From Clostridiaceae bacterium M8S5 (GTDB taxonomy: Bacteria; Bacillota; Clostridia; Tissierellales; MCWD3), in contig CP118523.1 of assembly GCA_029227815.1 (NCBI GenBank), positions 1,426,001 to 1,490,000 of the forward strand: DNA of 64,000 bases, in the 5' to 3' direction. Shown piece by piece: positions 38,699 to 49,223 of this stretch (position 1 is its first letter; each line of letters begins with the position of its first letter). A program made the position numbers and the translations under genes. The notes under the pieces are model-generated. The model was not told where the DNA came from. It searched no databases and saw only the letters and a program-made list of their open reading frames with translations.

Positions 38699-41527
38699 AT
38701 GCAAATTAGGCAAAAAGTAAACAAAACAAAAACTTATATTAAAGAACAATGCTTATATGAAGGATTTTTAAAAAATGCTGAGATAAATCCAAAAAATATA
38801 GCAGTAATATGGTATGAAAATGGTAACAGAAAAACTATGGCTTATGATGAATTAAAAGAAAAATCAATGAAACTCGCTCAAATGTTAGTAGAGGAAGGAA
38901 TTAATAAAGGAGATTTAGTTGCAATATGTCTACCAAAAGGCATAGAGCAGATAATAAGTGTGTTAGGAATTTTAGCTTGTGGAGCAGTATATGTGCCTAT
39001 AGGAGTTAAACAACCAGTCGATAGAAAGAAATCAATATTAGATACTGGAAAAATAGAGTTTATTATTACTGATTCTAAGATGAAACAAACTTTAAAGACT
39101 GATACAAATAGAAATATTGTAGTGGTAGAAGATATTCATAATTATAATGAATTAAATAGTGTTATTGATATATCTACTAAAGACACTGCATATATTATAT
39201 TTACTTCGGGTTCAACAGGAATTCCTAAGGGAGTTGTTATATCTCATGAGTCAGCATATAACACTATTGCAGATATAAATAATAAATTTAAGATAACAGA
39301 AAAAGATACTGTAATAGCTGTATCAGAGCTAGATTTTGATTTATCAGTATATGATATATTTGGATTATTGTCGGTAGGTGGAAAAATAGTTTTACTTGAT
39401 GACAGTACAAAATTAGAAACAACCATCTGGAAAAGAATGATTAAAGATAACGATGTGACCATATGGAATACTGTGCCTGCACTATTTAAAATGCTCATGA
39501 TAACATGTCAAACAGATAAAGATAACCTTCCACTAAAAAAAGTGTTTTTATCTGGAGATTGGATAGATATGGACCTATATGAAAAAATGAAAGATAATAC
39601 AGAGGATTGTAAGTTTATATCATTAGGTGGGGCAACAGAAGCTTCTATATGGTCAAACTATTACGAAGTTATAGAGATAGATAAAAACTGGAAATCCATA
39701 CCTTATGGCATGCCATTAAGTAATCAGAAATTCAGAATAGTTGATGAAAATGGAAAAGATTGTGAAGACTATGTTGTTGGAGAACTTTGGATAGGAGGAA
39801 CTGGAGTAGCTAAAGGTTATCTTAATCAAGAAGTTTTAACAAAAGAAAAATTCATAGTATATGAAGGAGAACGTTGGTATAAAACAGGGGACTTAGGTAG
39901 ATATGATAAAGATGGAGTTATTGAATTTTTAGGGCGTAAAGACAATCAAATAAAGATTAATGGATTTAGAATAGAGATAGGTGAAATTGAAAATATTTTA
40001 AAACAACATGAGTATATATGTGATGCTGTTGTTACGAAAAGTAAATATGGTAATTCTCAGCACTTAATTGCAGGGATAGTGCCAAATAACAATATGAATA
40101 ATAGTCAGACAGCTATTATAAATAAAGTAAATAAAAAAATAGAACCCATATTCGAAAACCAAGCGTTGATAGTTGAACAGTTTATCTTTTATCTATTAGA
40201 ACTTCAAGTATCAAAAGATAAGCAATGGTTATATGAAAAATACAACCAATATACAAATACAATCCAGATGTGGCTTCGCTGGTTAACTCAAAGACAAGTC
40301 ATAAAAATAGAAGGTGGTGAAATAATACCTGCAAAAAGGTTTAATATTGTTTTCTACAATATAGAAAAGAACAAAGTAGAATTTTTATTTGATTCTATAG
40401 ATATATACAAAAAAATACTGCTTGGAGAAACGCCAGTATTTTCACTATTAGAAAATCAAAAATTGTCACCAGAACATATAGCAATGAATGAAAAAGCTAC
40501 CACGTTAGTTCTAGATAAAATCATAGACAAAATAAATGAAATTTATGAAGAGCAAGAAACAACAAGTTTAAAGATAGCTATTTTAGATAGTAGAACTGGT
40601 TTAGTAGCTCAAAAGATAATTAACAGATTAAGTATACCTGCTGAAATTACACTTTTTGATGAAAACATAGCTATGCACAACGAGTCAAGAATCAAGTTTA
40701 AAGATACTGTATCATATGAAATTATAACTGAAGGTATAGTTAATAATCATTGTAAGTATTCATATGACATTGTGATTGCAGTAAATGCATTGCATAGATA
40801 CAAAAATCCAATACATGGGATACTTTTATCTAAATTACTATTAGATAAAGGAGGATATCTACTAGCACTTGAATATAGCGAATTAGCGCCGATAGCATTA
40901 GTTACATCAGGATTACTTGAAGATGGATTTAAGAATCTATACGAAGGTAGAAGTAGAAAATATAATCCACTATTACTATCAGATGAATGGGTAGAATTTA
41001 TCAAAAAAGCTGGATTTGAGCAAATAAACATTAACACTTATGAAAACGATGTTATTCAATATATACAGGCTAAAGATTTTAAAAATAAGACTATATTTAA
41101 TGTTGAGGACATTATGGAGTTTGCAAAAGATAAACTTCCAGAATATATGGTGCCTGATAATATAGAAATATTACCGTGGGTTTCACTGACAGACAATGGG
41201 AAAATAGATAGAAATAAAATAGCTAAGCAAATCAAAAAGAAAACTAATAAAGAAAATTATCATAAACCACTCCAGGGAACTGAAGAAGAAATAGCACATA
41301 TATGGGAATCGTTAATACAATGCAATAAAATAGGAAGAAAAGAAAGTTTCTTTGAAGTAGGAGGAGACAGTCTAATAGCAACACAGTTTCTGTCGGAAAT
41401 AAAAAAAATATATGATATAGAGTATACTTTTCAAGACATGTTCCAAAAGCCACGATTGTTTCAAGTAGCAGATAAAATAGATTTCCTTATCAATGAAAGA
41501 GGAAGCATGGTGGAGGGTGAAATATGA
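38699..41527 (+). CDS. NRPS: A (Cys) - MT-like epimerase - PCP
   Basis: 942 residues from ATG 38699; however GGGAGG at 38668-38673 is followed 7 nt later by an in-frame ATT (38681), so an AUU start adding six residues is likely. Domains: adenylation ~20-440 (FTSGSTGIPKG, YKTGDLGRY), an insert ~470-780 shaped like the embedded methyltransferase of siderophore A domains but lacking the SAM glycine motif (ILDSRTGLVAQ), as in the epimerase of PchE/HMWP2, the A C-terminal part (LPEYMVPDN...NGKIDRNK), and a carrier domain with GGDSL near 890. The A code reads D-L-Y-N-F-S-L-I-W, a cysteine type. No own Cy domain; the stand-alone Cy at 49224-50666 probably serves it. Confidence 0.88.
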   Translation: MQIRQKVNKTKTYIKEQCLYEGFLKNAEINPKNIAVIWYENGNRKTMAYDELKEKSMKLAQMLVEEGINKGDLVAICLPKGIEQIISVLGILACGAVYVPIGVKQPVDRKKSILDTGKIEFIITDSKMKQTLKTDTNRNIVVVEDIHNYNELNSVIDISTKDTAYIIFTSGSTGIPKGVVISHESAYNTIADINNKFKITEKDTVIAVSELDFDLSVYDIFGLLSVGGKIVLLDDSTKLETTIWKRMIKDNDVTIWNTVPALFKMLMITCQTDKDNLPLKKVFLSGDWIDMDLYEKMKDNTEDCKFISLGGATEASIWSNYYEVIEIDKNWKSIPYGMPLSNQKFRIVDENGKDCEDYVVGELWIGGTGVAKGYLNQEVLTKEKFIVYEGERWYKTGDLGRYDKDGVIEFLGRKDNQIKINGFRIEIGEIENILKQHEYICDAVVTKSKYGNSQHLIAGIVPNNNMNNSQTAIINKVNKKIEPIFENQALIVEQFIFYLLELQVSKDKQWLYEKYNQYTNTIQMWLRWLTQRQVIKIEGGEIIPAKRFNIVFYNIEKNKVEFLFDSIDIYKKILLGETPVFSLLENQKLSPEHIAMNEKATTLVLDKIIDKINEIYEEQETTSLKIAILDSRTGLVAQKIINRLSIPAEITLFDENIAMHNESRIKFKDTVSYEIITEGIVNNHCKYSYDIVIAVNALHRYKNPIHGILLSKLLLDKGGYLLALEYSELAPIALVTSGLLEDGFKNLYEGRSRKYNPLLLSDEWVEFIKKAGFEQININTYENDVIQYIQAKDFKNKTIFNVEDIMEFAKDKLPEYMVPDNIEILPWVSLTDNGKIDRNKIAKQIKKKTNKENYHKPLQGTEEEIAHIWESLIQCNKIGRKESFFEVGGDSLIATQFLSEIKKIYDIEYTFQDMFQKPRLFQVADKIDFLINERGSMVEGEI

Positions 41528-42615
41528 TTGGAATAATTGGAGGGTATGGAGATATTGGTTTAAATACAGCGAGGATATTAAAGAATTCTTTTGGTGAAAA
41601 ATTACGTATTGGAGGAAGAAACATAGAAGCTGTATCAAGAAAAATAAAGGAAGAATTTAAAGATGATGAATGGATAAAGATAGATATAGAAAATGAAAAC
41701 AGCTTAGATGAATTTATTAAAGGTGTTGATGTAGCTTTAAATTGTGCGGGAACTACTAATGGATATACTGATAAATTGTATAAAGTGCTAAATAAGTATA
41801 AATGTAATTATGTAGATGTTGGTTACAGTAAAGAATTTGAACGATTAAAAGGTATAAATGAAAGTAGCTTTATCTATGGAGCAGGATCTTCACCGGGATT
41901 ATCGGGAATACTCCCTAGGTATTTGTCTAAACAATTTGACAAAGTAACAGATATGAATTATTACTATGGGGTTTTAGATATATTTACAAAAGTTGCTGCT
42001 AGAGATTATTTGGATGGTATTAAAGATACTGAAAATAGATCAATGGTAGTCTTAAAAGAAGGAGAGTATACTGCATATATTCCAAAAGAAAATACAGAGA
42101 TATTTCCTTTATCTGTTCGTGATGTTACAGTTTTTCCTTATATAGATAAAGAAGCGAAAACTATTATAAAAAAACTCAAAATAAACAATGCTAGATTCAA
42201 TATGGTAGTTGACGGTGAAAATGCATTAAGAGTATTGGAAAAAGCAAGGCGAGATTACAATAAAGATAAAGAGAAACTAATCACAGACTTGTGTACAGCT
42301 ACAAAGATAGATTGTCAAGGAAGAAAAAAATATGCGGGATTTGTTATTGAGATGTCAGGTGTTAAATCTAATGAATATATTACTAAGACATTAATAGTAA
42401 AAGCTAATACTCAAGGGGAATTGACAGGATTATCTTCTGCTGTGGCATCAAAGCTAGTTAAAGAAGAGATACTTCAAAAAGGTGTTATAAGCTTAGGAGA
42501 AATAGATCAAACAAATGAGATCATGAATTATATTATAAAATCAAAGGCCGTTGAGCTAGAAATATTAGATGGTAGTATTAACGAATTATTCACGAAAGTT
42601 GAGGGGGAGCTATGA
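41524..42615 (+). CDS. Saccharopine-dehydrogenase-like NAD(P) oxidoreductase
   Basis: 363 residues. The N-terminal Rossmann fold starts GIIGGYGDIGLNTARIL and continues ALNCAGTTNGYTD, YVDVGY and the conserved YGAGSSPGLSGILPRYL, features of the saccharopine dehydrogenase NADP-binding family. It overlaps the NRPS gene before it (ATGA) and the imide reductase after it, so all three are co-translated. Its role in the pathway is not known to me; a second reduction or a tailoring redox step on the assembly-line product is inferred from context. Confidence 0.75.
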   Translation: MIGIIGGYGDIGLNTARILKNSFGEKLRIGGRNIEAVSRKIKEEFKDDEWIKIDIENENSLDEFIKGVDVALNCAGTTNGYTDKLYKVLNKYKCNYVDVGYSKEFERLKGINESSFIYGAGSSPGLSGILPRYLSKQFDKVTDMNYYYGVLDIFTKVAARDYLDGIKDTENRSMVVLKEGEYTAYIPKENTEIFPLSVRDVTVFPYIDKEAKTIIKKLKINNARFNMVVDGENALRVLEKARRDYNKDKEKLITDLCTATKIDCQGRKKYAGFVIEMSGVKSNEYITKTLIVKANTQGELTGLSSAVASKLVKEEILQKGVISLGEIDQTNEIMNYIIKSKAVELEILDGSINELFTKVEGEL

Positions 42616-43700
42616 AGAATAGAAGAATACGTACAGTAGTATGCGGGACAACATTTGGTCAATTTTATATGGAAGCACTGAAAATTCTTGAAGATAAATT
42701 TGAGCTAGTAGGTTTATTAGCAAGAGGAAGTGAAAGATCAAAAATGTGTTCAAGAAATTATAACGTAAAGCTATACACAAATATAGATGATTTGCCAAAG
42801 GATATTGATTTGGCGTGTGTTGTTATGCGTTCAGGAGCACTTGGAGGGAAAGGCACTGAAACTGCAATGAAGTTTCTTGAAAGAGGAGTAGATGTTATAC
42901 AAGAACAACCTATACATCATAAAGACTTGGAGAAATGTTATCGTGCTGCTAGAAAGAATAACAGACATTTTCAAACAGGAAACCTATACTGCAATCTTAA
43001 AGAAGTAAGAAGATTTATAGAGTGTGCTAAAGAGATGAATAAAATACAAAAGCCACTATATTTAAATGCAAAGTTTGCACCACAAGTATCATATCCAGCT
43101 ATGGCTATTTTACTTAGAGCAATGCCTTCTATTAGAGCATTGGATATACATATGGTCAATAAAGATAGTGGTCCTTTTTATATAATAACAGGAAGGCTTG
43201 GTAAGACACCTATTACATTTGAGATACACAACCAGATAGATCCAACTGATCCTGATAACTACATGCACTTATTACACAGCATAACGATAATGTATGAAAG
43301 TGGACGACTTTCGTTAACTGATACACATGGGCCGGTCATATGGAATCCTAGAATGCACGTTCCCACAACATTGTATAATACAGGTATACATCATGGTGAG
43401 CTTCCAGAGCATTTATTTGAAAATTCCACACACATATTGGGTGATTTCAAACCTGCTAATTATAAAGACATAGTAACAAAGAAATGGACAAAGGCGGTAT
43501 CAGAGGATTTATTGTCTATAAGAGAAATGATGCAAGGAAATAATAAAGACAATCAAAAAGCACAGAGGGAATTATTAAGTTCAAAACAATGGCACAAAAT
43601 AACAAAAACAGTTGGATTTGCAGAGTTGTTACATGATTGTAAGCATAAACATCTGCCAGCAGAGGTATTGAAAGAAATAGCAATGGGTATTGATGAGTAA
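42612..43700 (+). CDS. Thiazolinyl imide reductase (PchG/Irp3-like)
   Basis: 362 residues, Gfo/Idh/MocA-like fold. RIRTVVCGTTFGQFYMEAL is the NADPH-binding start, then EQPIHHKDLEKCYRAARKN and FQTGNLYCNLKEVRRF, closely like Irp3 of yersiniabactin and PchG of pyochelin synthesis, which reduce a carrier-bound thiazoline to thiazolidine. So one ring of the product is probably a thiazolidine. Overlaps the previous gene by 4 bp and lies 25 bp before the PchF-like synthetase, its likely partner. Confidence 0.9.
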   Translation: MKNRRIRTVVCGTTFGQFYMEALKILEDKFELVGLLARGSERSKMCSRNYNVKLYTNIDDLPKDIDLACVVMRSGALGGKGTETAMKFLERGVDVIQEQPIHHKDLEKCYRAARKNNRHFQTGNLYCNLKEVRRFIECAKEMNKIQKPLYLNAKFAPQVSYPAMAILLRAMPSIRALDIHMVNKDSGPFYIITGRLGKTPITFEIHNQIDPTDPDNYMHLLHSITIMYESGRLSLTDTHGPVIWNPRMHVPTTLYNTGIHHGELPEHLFENSTHILGDFKPANYKDIVTKKWTKAVSEDLLSIREMMQGNNKDNQKAQRELLSSKQWHKITKTVGFAELLHDCKHKHLPAEVLKEIAMGIDE

Positions 43701-43725
43701 AGACAATTGAAAGGGGGAAACTTAA

Positions 43726-46700
43726 ATGACAAATAATGAATCAAAAAAAATTATGGACTATTTTGAAAAATTAGGTTTTACACTATGGAGCGAAGATGGC
43801 AAATTGCGATACAAAGCACCTCAAACTGTATTAACTCCAGAAAACATTAATAAATTAAAAGAAAATAAAGAACTTATAATTAACTATTTAAAGAACAACA
43901 AGACAATAAAAAACATAGAGATTACCGAGAATATAGAGGCAAGATATGAAGAATTTCCTATGACAGATGTACAATCAGCTTATGTACTTGGAAGAAAGGA
44001 TACTTTTAAATATGGAAATGTTGCTTGCCATGTATATTTGGAGATAGATTACAAAGAAGAATTACAAATAAATAAAGTAAAAAAAGCATGGGATAAGTTA
44101 ATTGCAAGACATGATATGCTAAGAGCAGTTATGTATGAAAATGGTTATCAAAAGGTATTAGAAACAGTTCCGTCTCTAGAAATACCATTTTACGATATGG
44201 CGGATGGAGCTTCTACTAAAGAAGTTGATAAATTAAAAGAAGAGATGAGTCATAGAGTTTATCCACTTGGCAAATGGCCGATGTTTGGAGTAGCAATCAC
44301 AAAGAAAAAAAACATTAGTACAATGCATTTTTCGATAGAGTTCTTAGTGGCTGATTGGACGAGTATATGGTCGCTATTAAGACAGTTTGAAACTGTATAT
44401 TTTGGCTTAGATATTAAACTAGAGGATGTTAGATTACGTTTTCGTGATTATGTTTTAGCAGAAAGAAAGTTAAAGGAAAGCAGTAGGTATTTAAAAGATA
44501 GAGATTATTGGTTAAGTAAAATAGATAGTTTTCCATTAGCACCTAAGTTACCTATATTAAAAAACAGTGAAGATAAACCTAGATTTAAACGTCGTTTTTT
44601 AAACATGGGTATAGATAAGTGGACAAACTTTAAAAATCATGCACGAAAAAGTGGAGTTACTCCTACTGCAGCAGTATTGGCAGTTTATGCAGATGTCATA
44701 GAAAAATGGAGTAATAACAATAGATTTTGCTTAAATCTTACAGTATTAAATCGAATGCCATTACATCCAGAGATATCAAGTGTTATAGGTGATTTTACAT
44801 CTATTAATTTATTAGAAGTCAATAACGATAGTAGCAAGGCTTTTTCAGAGAGAGCAAAAGATATAAATATGCGTTTATTTGAAGATCTTGATCATAGATT
44901 ATTTTCTGGTATAGAAGTGATAAGAGAGATTTCAAGAAAAAAAGGAAGAGAAGCTTCAATAATGCCAATAGTATTTACTAGTGCAATAGGTTTAATTAAT
45001 AACGATAAAGAGAAAATGAAAGGTAATATATCAGGAGAAGGTATAAGTCAAACTCCTCAGGTCTTTATAGATTGTCAAGCTATGGATGGAGACTTCGGAC
45101 TACAGATTAACTGGGATTACAGAGAAGGTATTTATCATGAAAGCATGATAAGAGATATGTTTTCGATATTTGAGACTAAACTAAATAAATTAGCAGATTC
45201 GCTAAGTGAGTGGAGTGTAGATAATCATATTACATTACCAAAGTGGCAAACAGACTTACTTGTGGATGTAAACAATACAAAAACAAAAATGCCAGAGGGA
45301 TTATTGTATACGAAATTTATTGAAAACGTAGCGAAAAATCCAGAAAAAATAGCAGTAATAGATGAGAGAGGTAGCTATACTTATAGTGAAATAAATAAAA
45401 GAGCTATAGAAGTTGCACAAAAAATTAAGCAACGAGGATTTAAGCAAGAGAATATAGCGATAGTTATGGAAAAATCTATGCACCAAGTAGTATCAGTATT
45501 AGCAGTATTATTTGCAGGTTGTGTATATGTTCCTGTTGATGCTAATCAGGCGAAGAAAAGAAGAAATACAATTATAGAGAATGTAGGAGCCAAAATAGTT
45601 TTAACAACATCAGGTAGTGACCATGATTATGAAGGTATAGAAATTATAAATGTAGATGAAGTTACTGCCACAGAAAAAGAGTTCAAACCAGAAGATATAA
45701 GTAGTGATTCACCAGCTTATATAATATACACATCTGGGTCGACAGGAGTACCAAAAGGAGTTGTTATTACTCATAGTTCAGCACTTAATACTATAGAAGA
45801 TATAAATAATAGATTTAACATAACTGATAAAGATAGAGCATTAGGTTTATCACAACTTAATTTCGACCTGTCGGTATATGATATATTTGGAATGTTATCA
45901 ATAGGTGGAAGCATAGTATATCCATCAAATGAAAGATATGCAGATGCGTCTCATTGGGTAGAGCTTATTAATAAACACAGCATAACAACTATAAACAGTG
46001 TACCTGCATTCATGAAGATACTGCTTATGCATTTAAAAGCAGATGAAAAAATTTCAGTGCCTAGCCTTAGATTGTCAATGATGTCAGGAGATTGGATTCC
46101 ACTGCAAATGCCAGATGAACTGATTGAGAGAGTCCCAAATATAAAAATAGTAAGTCTTGGGGGAGCTACAGAGGCGTCAATATGGTCTAACTATCATGAA
46201 TATAAATGCTTAGAGGAAAATTGGGTTAGTATACCATATGGAAAGCCATTGAACAATCAAGGGTTCCGCATATTAGATAAAAATATGAATGATTGTCCTA
46301 TATTCGTAGCAGGTGATTTATATATAACAGGTAAGGGATTAGCACTTGGCTATTATAACGATGAGAAACTTACAAAAGAAAAATTCTTTACACATCCTAA
46401 TGATGGACAAATGCTTTACAAAACAGGAGACTTAGGAAGATACTTAGAAAATGGAGAGATAGAATTCTTAGGTAGAAGTGACAACCAAATAAAAATCAGA
46501 GGACATAGGATAGAGTTAGGTGAAATAGAAAACGCTATTATGGATCATAAGGCAGTTGATCGCAGTGTAGTATGTGTAAGTCAAGATGTGAAAATAGGAC
46601 AAGAAAAGAAACTATACGGATTTGCCGAAGTTAAAAGTATTGATGATTTTAAGGAAGAGTATGTGTATAGTGAATTTTCTAAAGACACAAATGATATAGA

Positions 46701-49215
46701 GGATGAAGTTAGTAATATAATAAAAAAGCTATTAAAACAAGATATAGAAAAAACATTAGATTTAAGAGATAAAGCAGCACTTATGTCTATGTTGTATGGT
46801 TTGCAAAAATTAGGCATATTAACAGAAGAAAGATACTATAATATTGACGATATATTGGATTGTGAACAGATTAGTGAAAAATATCGTTGGTTAGTAAGAC
46901 ACTGGTTGGTAAAGCTTGAGAAAGAAGGTTATTTAGATAAAAAATCTGATAGTTATAAAGCAAAAATATTTATAACAGAGCAAGATTACTCAAAAGCGTG
47001 GTCAGACATTAGAGAAGTATGGACGGACGATTTTGGAACAACTGATTTTATTAACTATGTGAAAAGTAATACAGATAAATTAGTAGGATTGTTGAAAAAT
47101 GAAGTTGATCCAGTAGCATTACTGTATCCAGAAGGAAAGCGTGATTATACAGAAGCTTTATATGTTAAGAATACTATGGCTATTTACTTAAACAAGTGTA
47201 TTTGTGAATTTGTAAAGCGTATAGCTAATAACAATCCAAACAAGACATTAAGAGTACTAGAAGTTGGTGCAGGTACAGGAGCTACAGCGAAGCATGTATT
47301 AGAAGCACTAAATGGCTATAACTTTGAGTATCATTATACGGATGTTTTAAAATACTTCCTACCTAGTGCAAAAGAAAGATTTAGTCATTTAAAAGAAGTT
47401 AAATTCAGTGCACTCGATATAGATAGAGATATTAGAGAGCAAGGCTTCTTGCCAAATAGTTTTGATATAGTAATAGGAGCATATGTCTTAGAAAATGCTA
47501 AAGATATAGCTGTAAGTATGGACAGGATAGAAGAACTATTAGCACCAGGAGGATATTTCTTATTTACAGAGCCAGTTAAGGAAGAACCTTGGATATTAGC
47601 ATCACAAGCTTTTATGATGATGAGACCAGAAGACGAAATCAGAAAAGATGTTGCATTTATTGAATTAGATGACTGGATAAAGTTACTAAATAGACGAACA
47701 TCAGAAGATTCATTGAAAGTTATACCTTCTAAAGAAGATAGACTCTCTAGAATGGGATTAAATCTATTTATAAAGCAGTTTAAAGTAGACAAGCAAAAAG
47801 TTAGGGAAAATGAGATAAAAGAACATTTAGAGAAGGCTTTACCAGAATATATGATACCAATTTCAATACAACTTGTTGATAAATTACCAATTACTTCAAA
47901 TGGGAAAATAGATAGAAAACAAGTACAGAATTTAATTGTTAGTAAGCAGGAAACAGTGTTAGGTTCTGATACTGAGAATAACGAAATGGATGAAATGGAT
48001 AAAGAGCTATCAAAAATAGTAGGTAAAGTGTTTAAAGTAGATTTCGTAGGTAAAAACCAAAACTTTTATGACTTTGGGGCAGATTCTCTAAGTTTAGCAG
48101 AGGTATCAACACAGGTTAGAAGTAGTATAGCAAAAGATATTCCATTTGATACAGTTTTAAGACATATGTTAAACCATCCTACAATTGCACAGCTTTCTAA
48201 ATTCATAAAAAATAGTGCTATTGGTAACAATGCAAAAGATGAAGTTGCTGTAGCAAAAGGAGAAGATGAAAAAACTCATAATGCAGTTATAAGAAAATAC
48301 TCAGAAGGTAAAACAGATACACTCAGGGTTGTATTCCATGGTGCCTTCGGGATGCTAAATAGCTTCCGTCATCTTATACCAGAGCTTGCAAAACAACAAA
48401 AGGGACAAGTTATTGGAATTGGTATAGAAGACATTGATAAATATTGCGAAATGGACGCAGCTAGCATAATAGACAATCTTGCAGATGATTATACTAAATT
48501 ATTGTTAGAGACAGAAAGTGAAAACATGCAACTAGTAGGATATAGTTTAGGTGGATTGGTTGCAGTAGAGGTTGCAAAAAGATTAATTGAAAACGGAATA
48601 GACATAAAAGATTTAGTTATTATAGATAGTCAAACAGTACCGTACGAAATCAATGATGAAATAATGATGGAGTTGTTGTTTGCAGATACAATGAATGTAT
48701 CAATAAAAGATATAGGTATAGAAAATGAATTGGAATATGATGAAGCTATTGCAGAGCTTCTTAAAGCAAATAATAATATAATCATGAAAGATGCACTCAG
48801 TAACCTAAAAGGTAATAATGAGAGAATAAAGATAAGTGAAGCAATTAGTAAATTATCCTCACTAGATAAAAAAGAGCGTTTTAAGAAATATATAGAAATA
48901 AGCGAGCGTAAAACAGGAAATAAAGCAGATTTGAATGTAATACAGAGAATGTATAAAACGTTTAAGCAGAGCTATAGAGCTATGAATTATCTTCCAGATG
49001 CATATGTAGGAGATATAAGATTTCTTTACGCAAAAGAGGTGGAGGGCTTATTTAAATACAAGCATAAGTTATTAGAAAACTGGAAAGAAATGTGCCTAGG
49101 AGATTTAAGTATCATAGAAATAGAAGGAAATCACTATACATGCATAGAAGATAAAGCAAATTCTCTGATAGTAGCAAAACATATAAATGAAGCATTAAAA
49201 AGCAAAGAAGCGTAG
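43726..49215 (+). CDS. NRPS: TubC docking - Cy - A (Cys) - MT - PCP - TE (PchF-like)
   Basis: 1829 residues, almost the length of PchF. Domains: TubC-type docking ~1-60; cyclisation domain ~75-490, whose motif reads E-FLVA-D-WTS (near 205; first Asp of D-x4-D replaced by Glu); adenylation ~525-960 with YTSGSTGVPKG near 664 and code D-L-Y-N-M-S-L-I-W (Cys); an embedded methyltransferase with intact SAM motif LEVGAGTGATAKH near 1175; carrier domain with GADSL near 1449; thioesterase with GYSLGG near 1602. It should add, cyclise and methylate the last cysteine and release the product. AAAGGGGG precedes the ATG. Confidence 0.92.
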   Translation: MTNNESKKIMDYFEKLGFTLWSEDGKLRYKAPQTVLTPENINKLKENKELIINYLKNNKTIKNIEITENIEARYEEFPMTDVQSAYVLGRKDTFKYGNVACHVYLEIDYKEELQINKVKKAWDKLIARHDMLRAVMYENGYQKVLETVPSLEIPFYDMADGASTKEVDKLKEEMSHRVYPLGKWPMFGVAITKKKNISTMHFSIEFLVADWTSIWSLLRQFETVYFGLDIKLEDVRLRFRDYVLAERKLKESSRYLKDRDYWLSKIDSFPLAPKLPILKNSEDKPRFKRRFLNMGIDKWTNFKNHARKSGVTPTAAVLAVYADVIEKWSNNNRFCLNLTVLNRMPLHPEISSVIGDFTSINLLEVNNDSSKAFSERAKDINMRLFEDLDHRLFSGIEVIREISRKKGREASIMPIVFTSAIGLINNDKEKMKGNISGEGISQTPQVFIDCQAMDGDFGLQINWDYREGIYHESMIRDMFSIFETKLNKLADSLSEWSVDNHITLPKWQTDLLVDVNNTKTKMPEGLLYTKFIENVAKNPEKIAVIDERGSYTYSEINKRAIEVAQKIKQRGFKQENIAIVMEKSMHQVVSVLAVLFAGCVYVPVDANQAKKRRNTIIENVGAKIVLTTSGSDHDYEGIEIINVDEVTATEKEFKPEDISSDSPAYIIYTSGSTGVPKGVVITHSSALNTIEDINNRFNITDKDRALGLSQLNFDLSVYDIFGMLSIGGSIVYPSNERYADASHWVELINKHSITTINSVPAFMKILLMHLKADEKISVPSLRLSMMSGDWIPLQMPDELIERVPNIKIVSLGGATEASIWSNYHEYKCLEENWVSIPYGKPLNNQGFRILDKNMNDCPIFVAGDLYITGKGLALGYYNDEKLTKEKFFTHPNDGQMLYKTGDLGRYLENGEIEFLGRSDNQIKIRGHRIELGEIENAIMDHKAVDRSVVCVSQDVKIGQEKKLYGFAEVKSIDDFKEEYVYSEFSKDTNDIEDEVSNIIKKLLKQDIEKTLDLRDKAALMSMLYGLQKLGILTEERYYNIDDILDCEQISEKYRWLVRHWLVKLEKEGYLDKKSDSYKAKIFITEQDYSKAWSDIREVWTDDFGTTDFINYVKSNTDKLVGLLKNEVDPVALLYPEGKRDYTEALYVKNTMAIYLNKCICEFVKRIANNNPNKTLRVLEVGAGTGATAKHVLEALNGYNFEYHYTDVLKYFLPSAKERFSHLKEVKFSALDIDRDIREQGFLPNSFDIVIGAYVLENAKDIAVSMDRIEELLAPGGYFLFTEPVKEEPWILASQAFMMMRPEDEIRKDVAFIELDDWIKLLNRRTSEDSLKVIPSKEDRLSRMGLNLFIKQFKVDKQKVRENEIKEHLEKALPEYMIPISIQLVDKLPITSNGKIDRKQVQNLIVSKQETVLGSDTENNEMDEMDKELSKIVGKVFKVDFVGKNQNFYDFGADSLSLAEVSTQVRSSIAKDIPFDTVLRHMLNHPTIAQLSKFIKNSAIGNNAKDEVAVAKGEDEKTHNAVIRKYSEGKTDTLRVVFHGAFGMLNSFRHLIPELAKQQKGQVIGIGIEDIDKYCEMDAASIIDNLADDYTKLLLETESENMQLVGYSLGGLVAVEVAKRLIENGIDIKDLVIIDSQTVPYEINDEIMMELLFADTMNVSIKDIGIENELEYDEAIAELLKANNNIIMKDALSNLKGNNERIKISEAISKLSSLDKKERFKKYIEISERKTGNKADLNVIQRMYKTFKQSYRAMNYLPDAYVGDIRFLYAKEVEGLFKYKHKLLENWKEMCLGDLSIIEIEGNHYTCIEDKANSLIVAKHINEALKSKEA

Positions 49216-49223
49216 GTTTTGAT

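Noticed and set aside
47385..47792. 135-codon and similar antisense frames in the NRPS genes (also 51910-52374, 57793-58260)
   Set aside because: Low-complexity Ser/Leu-rich translations opposite conserved NRPS domains; shadows.
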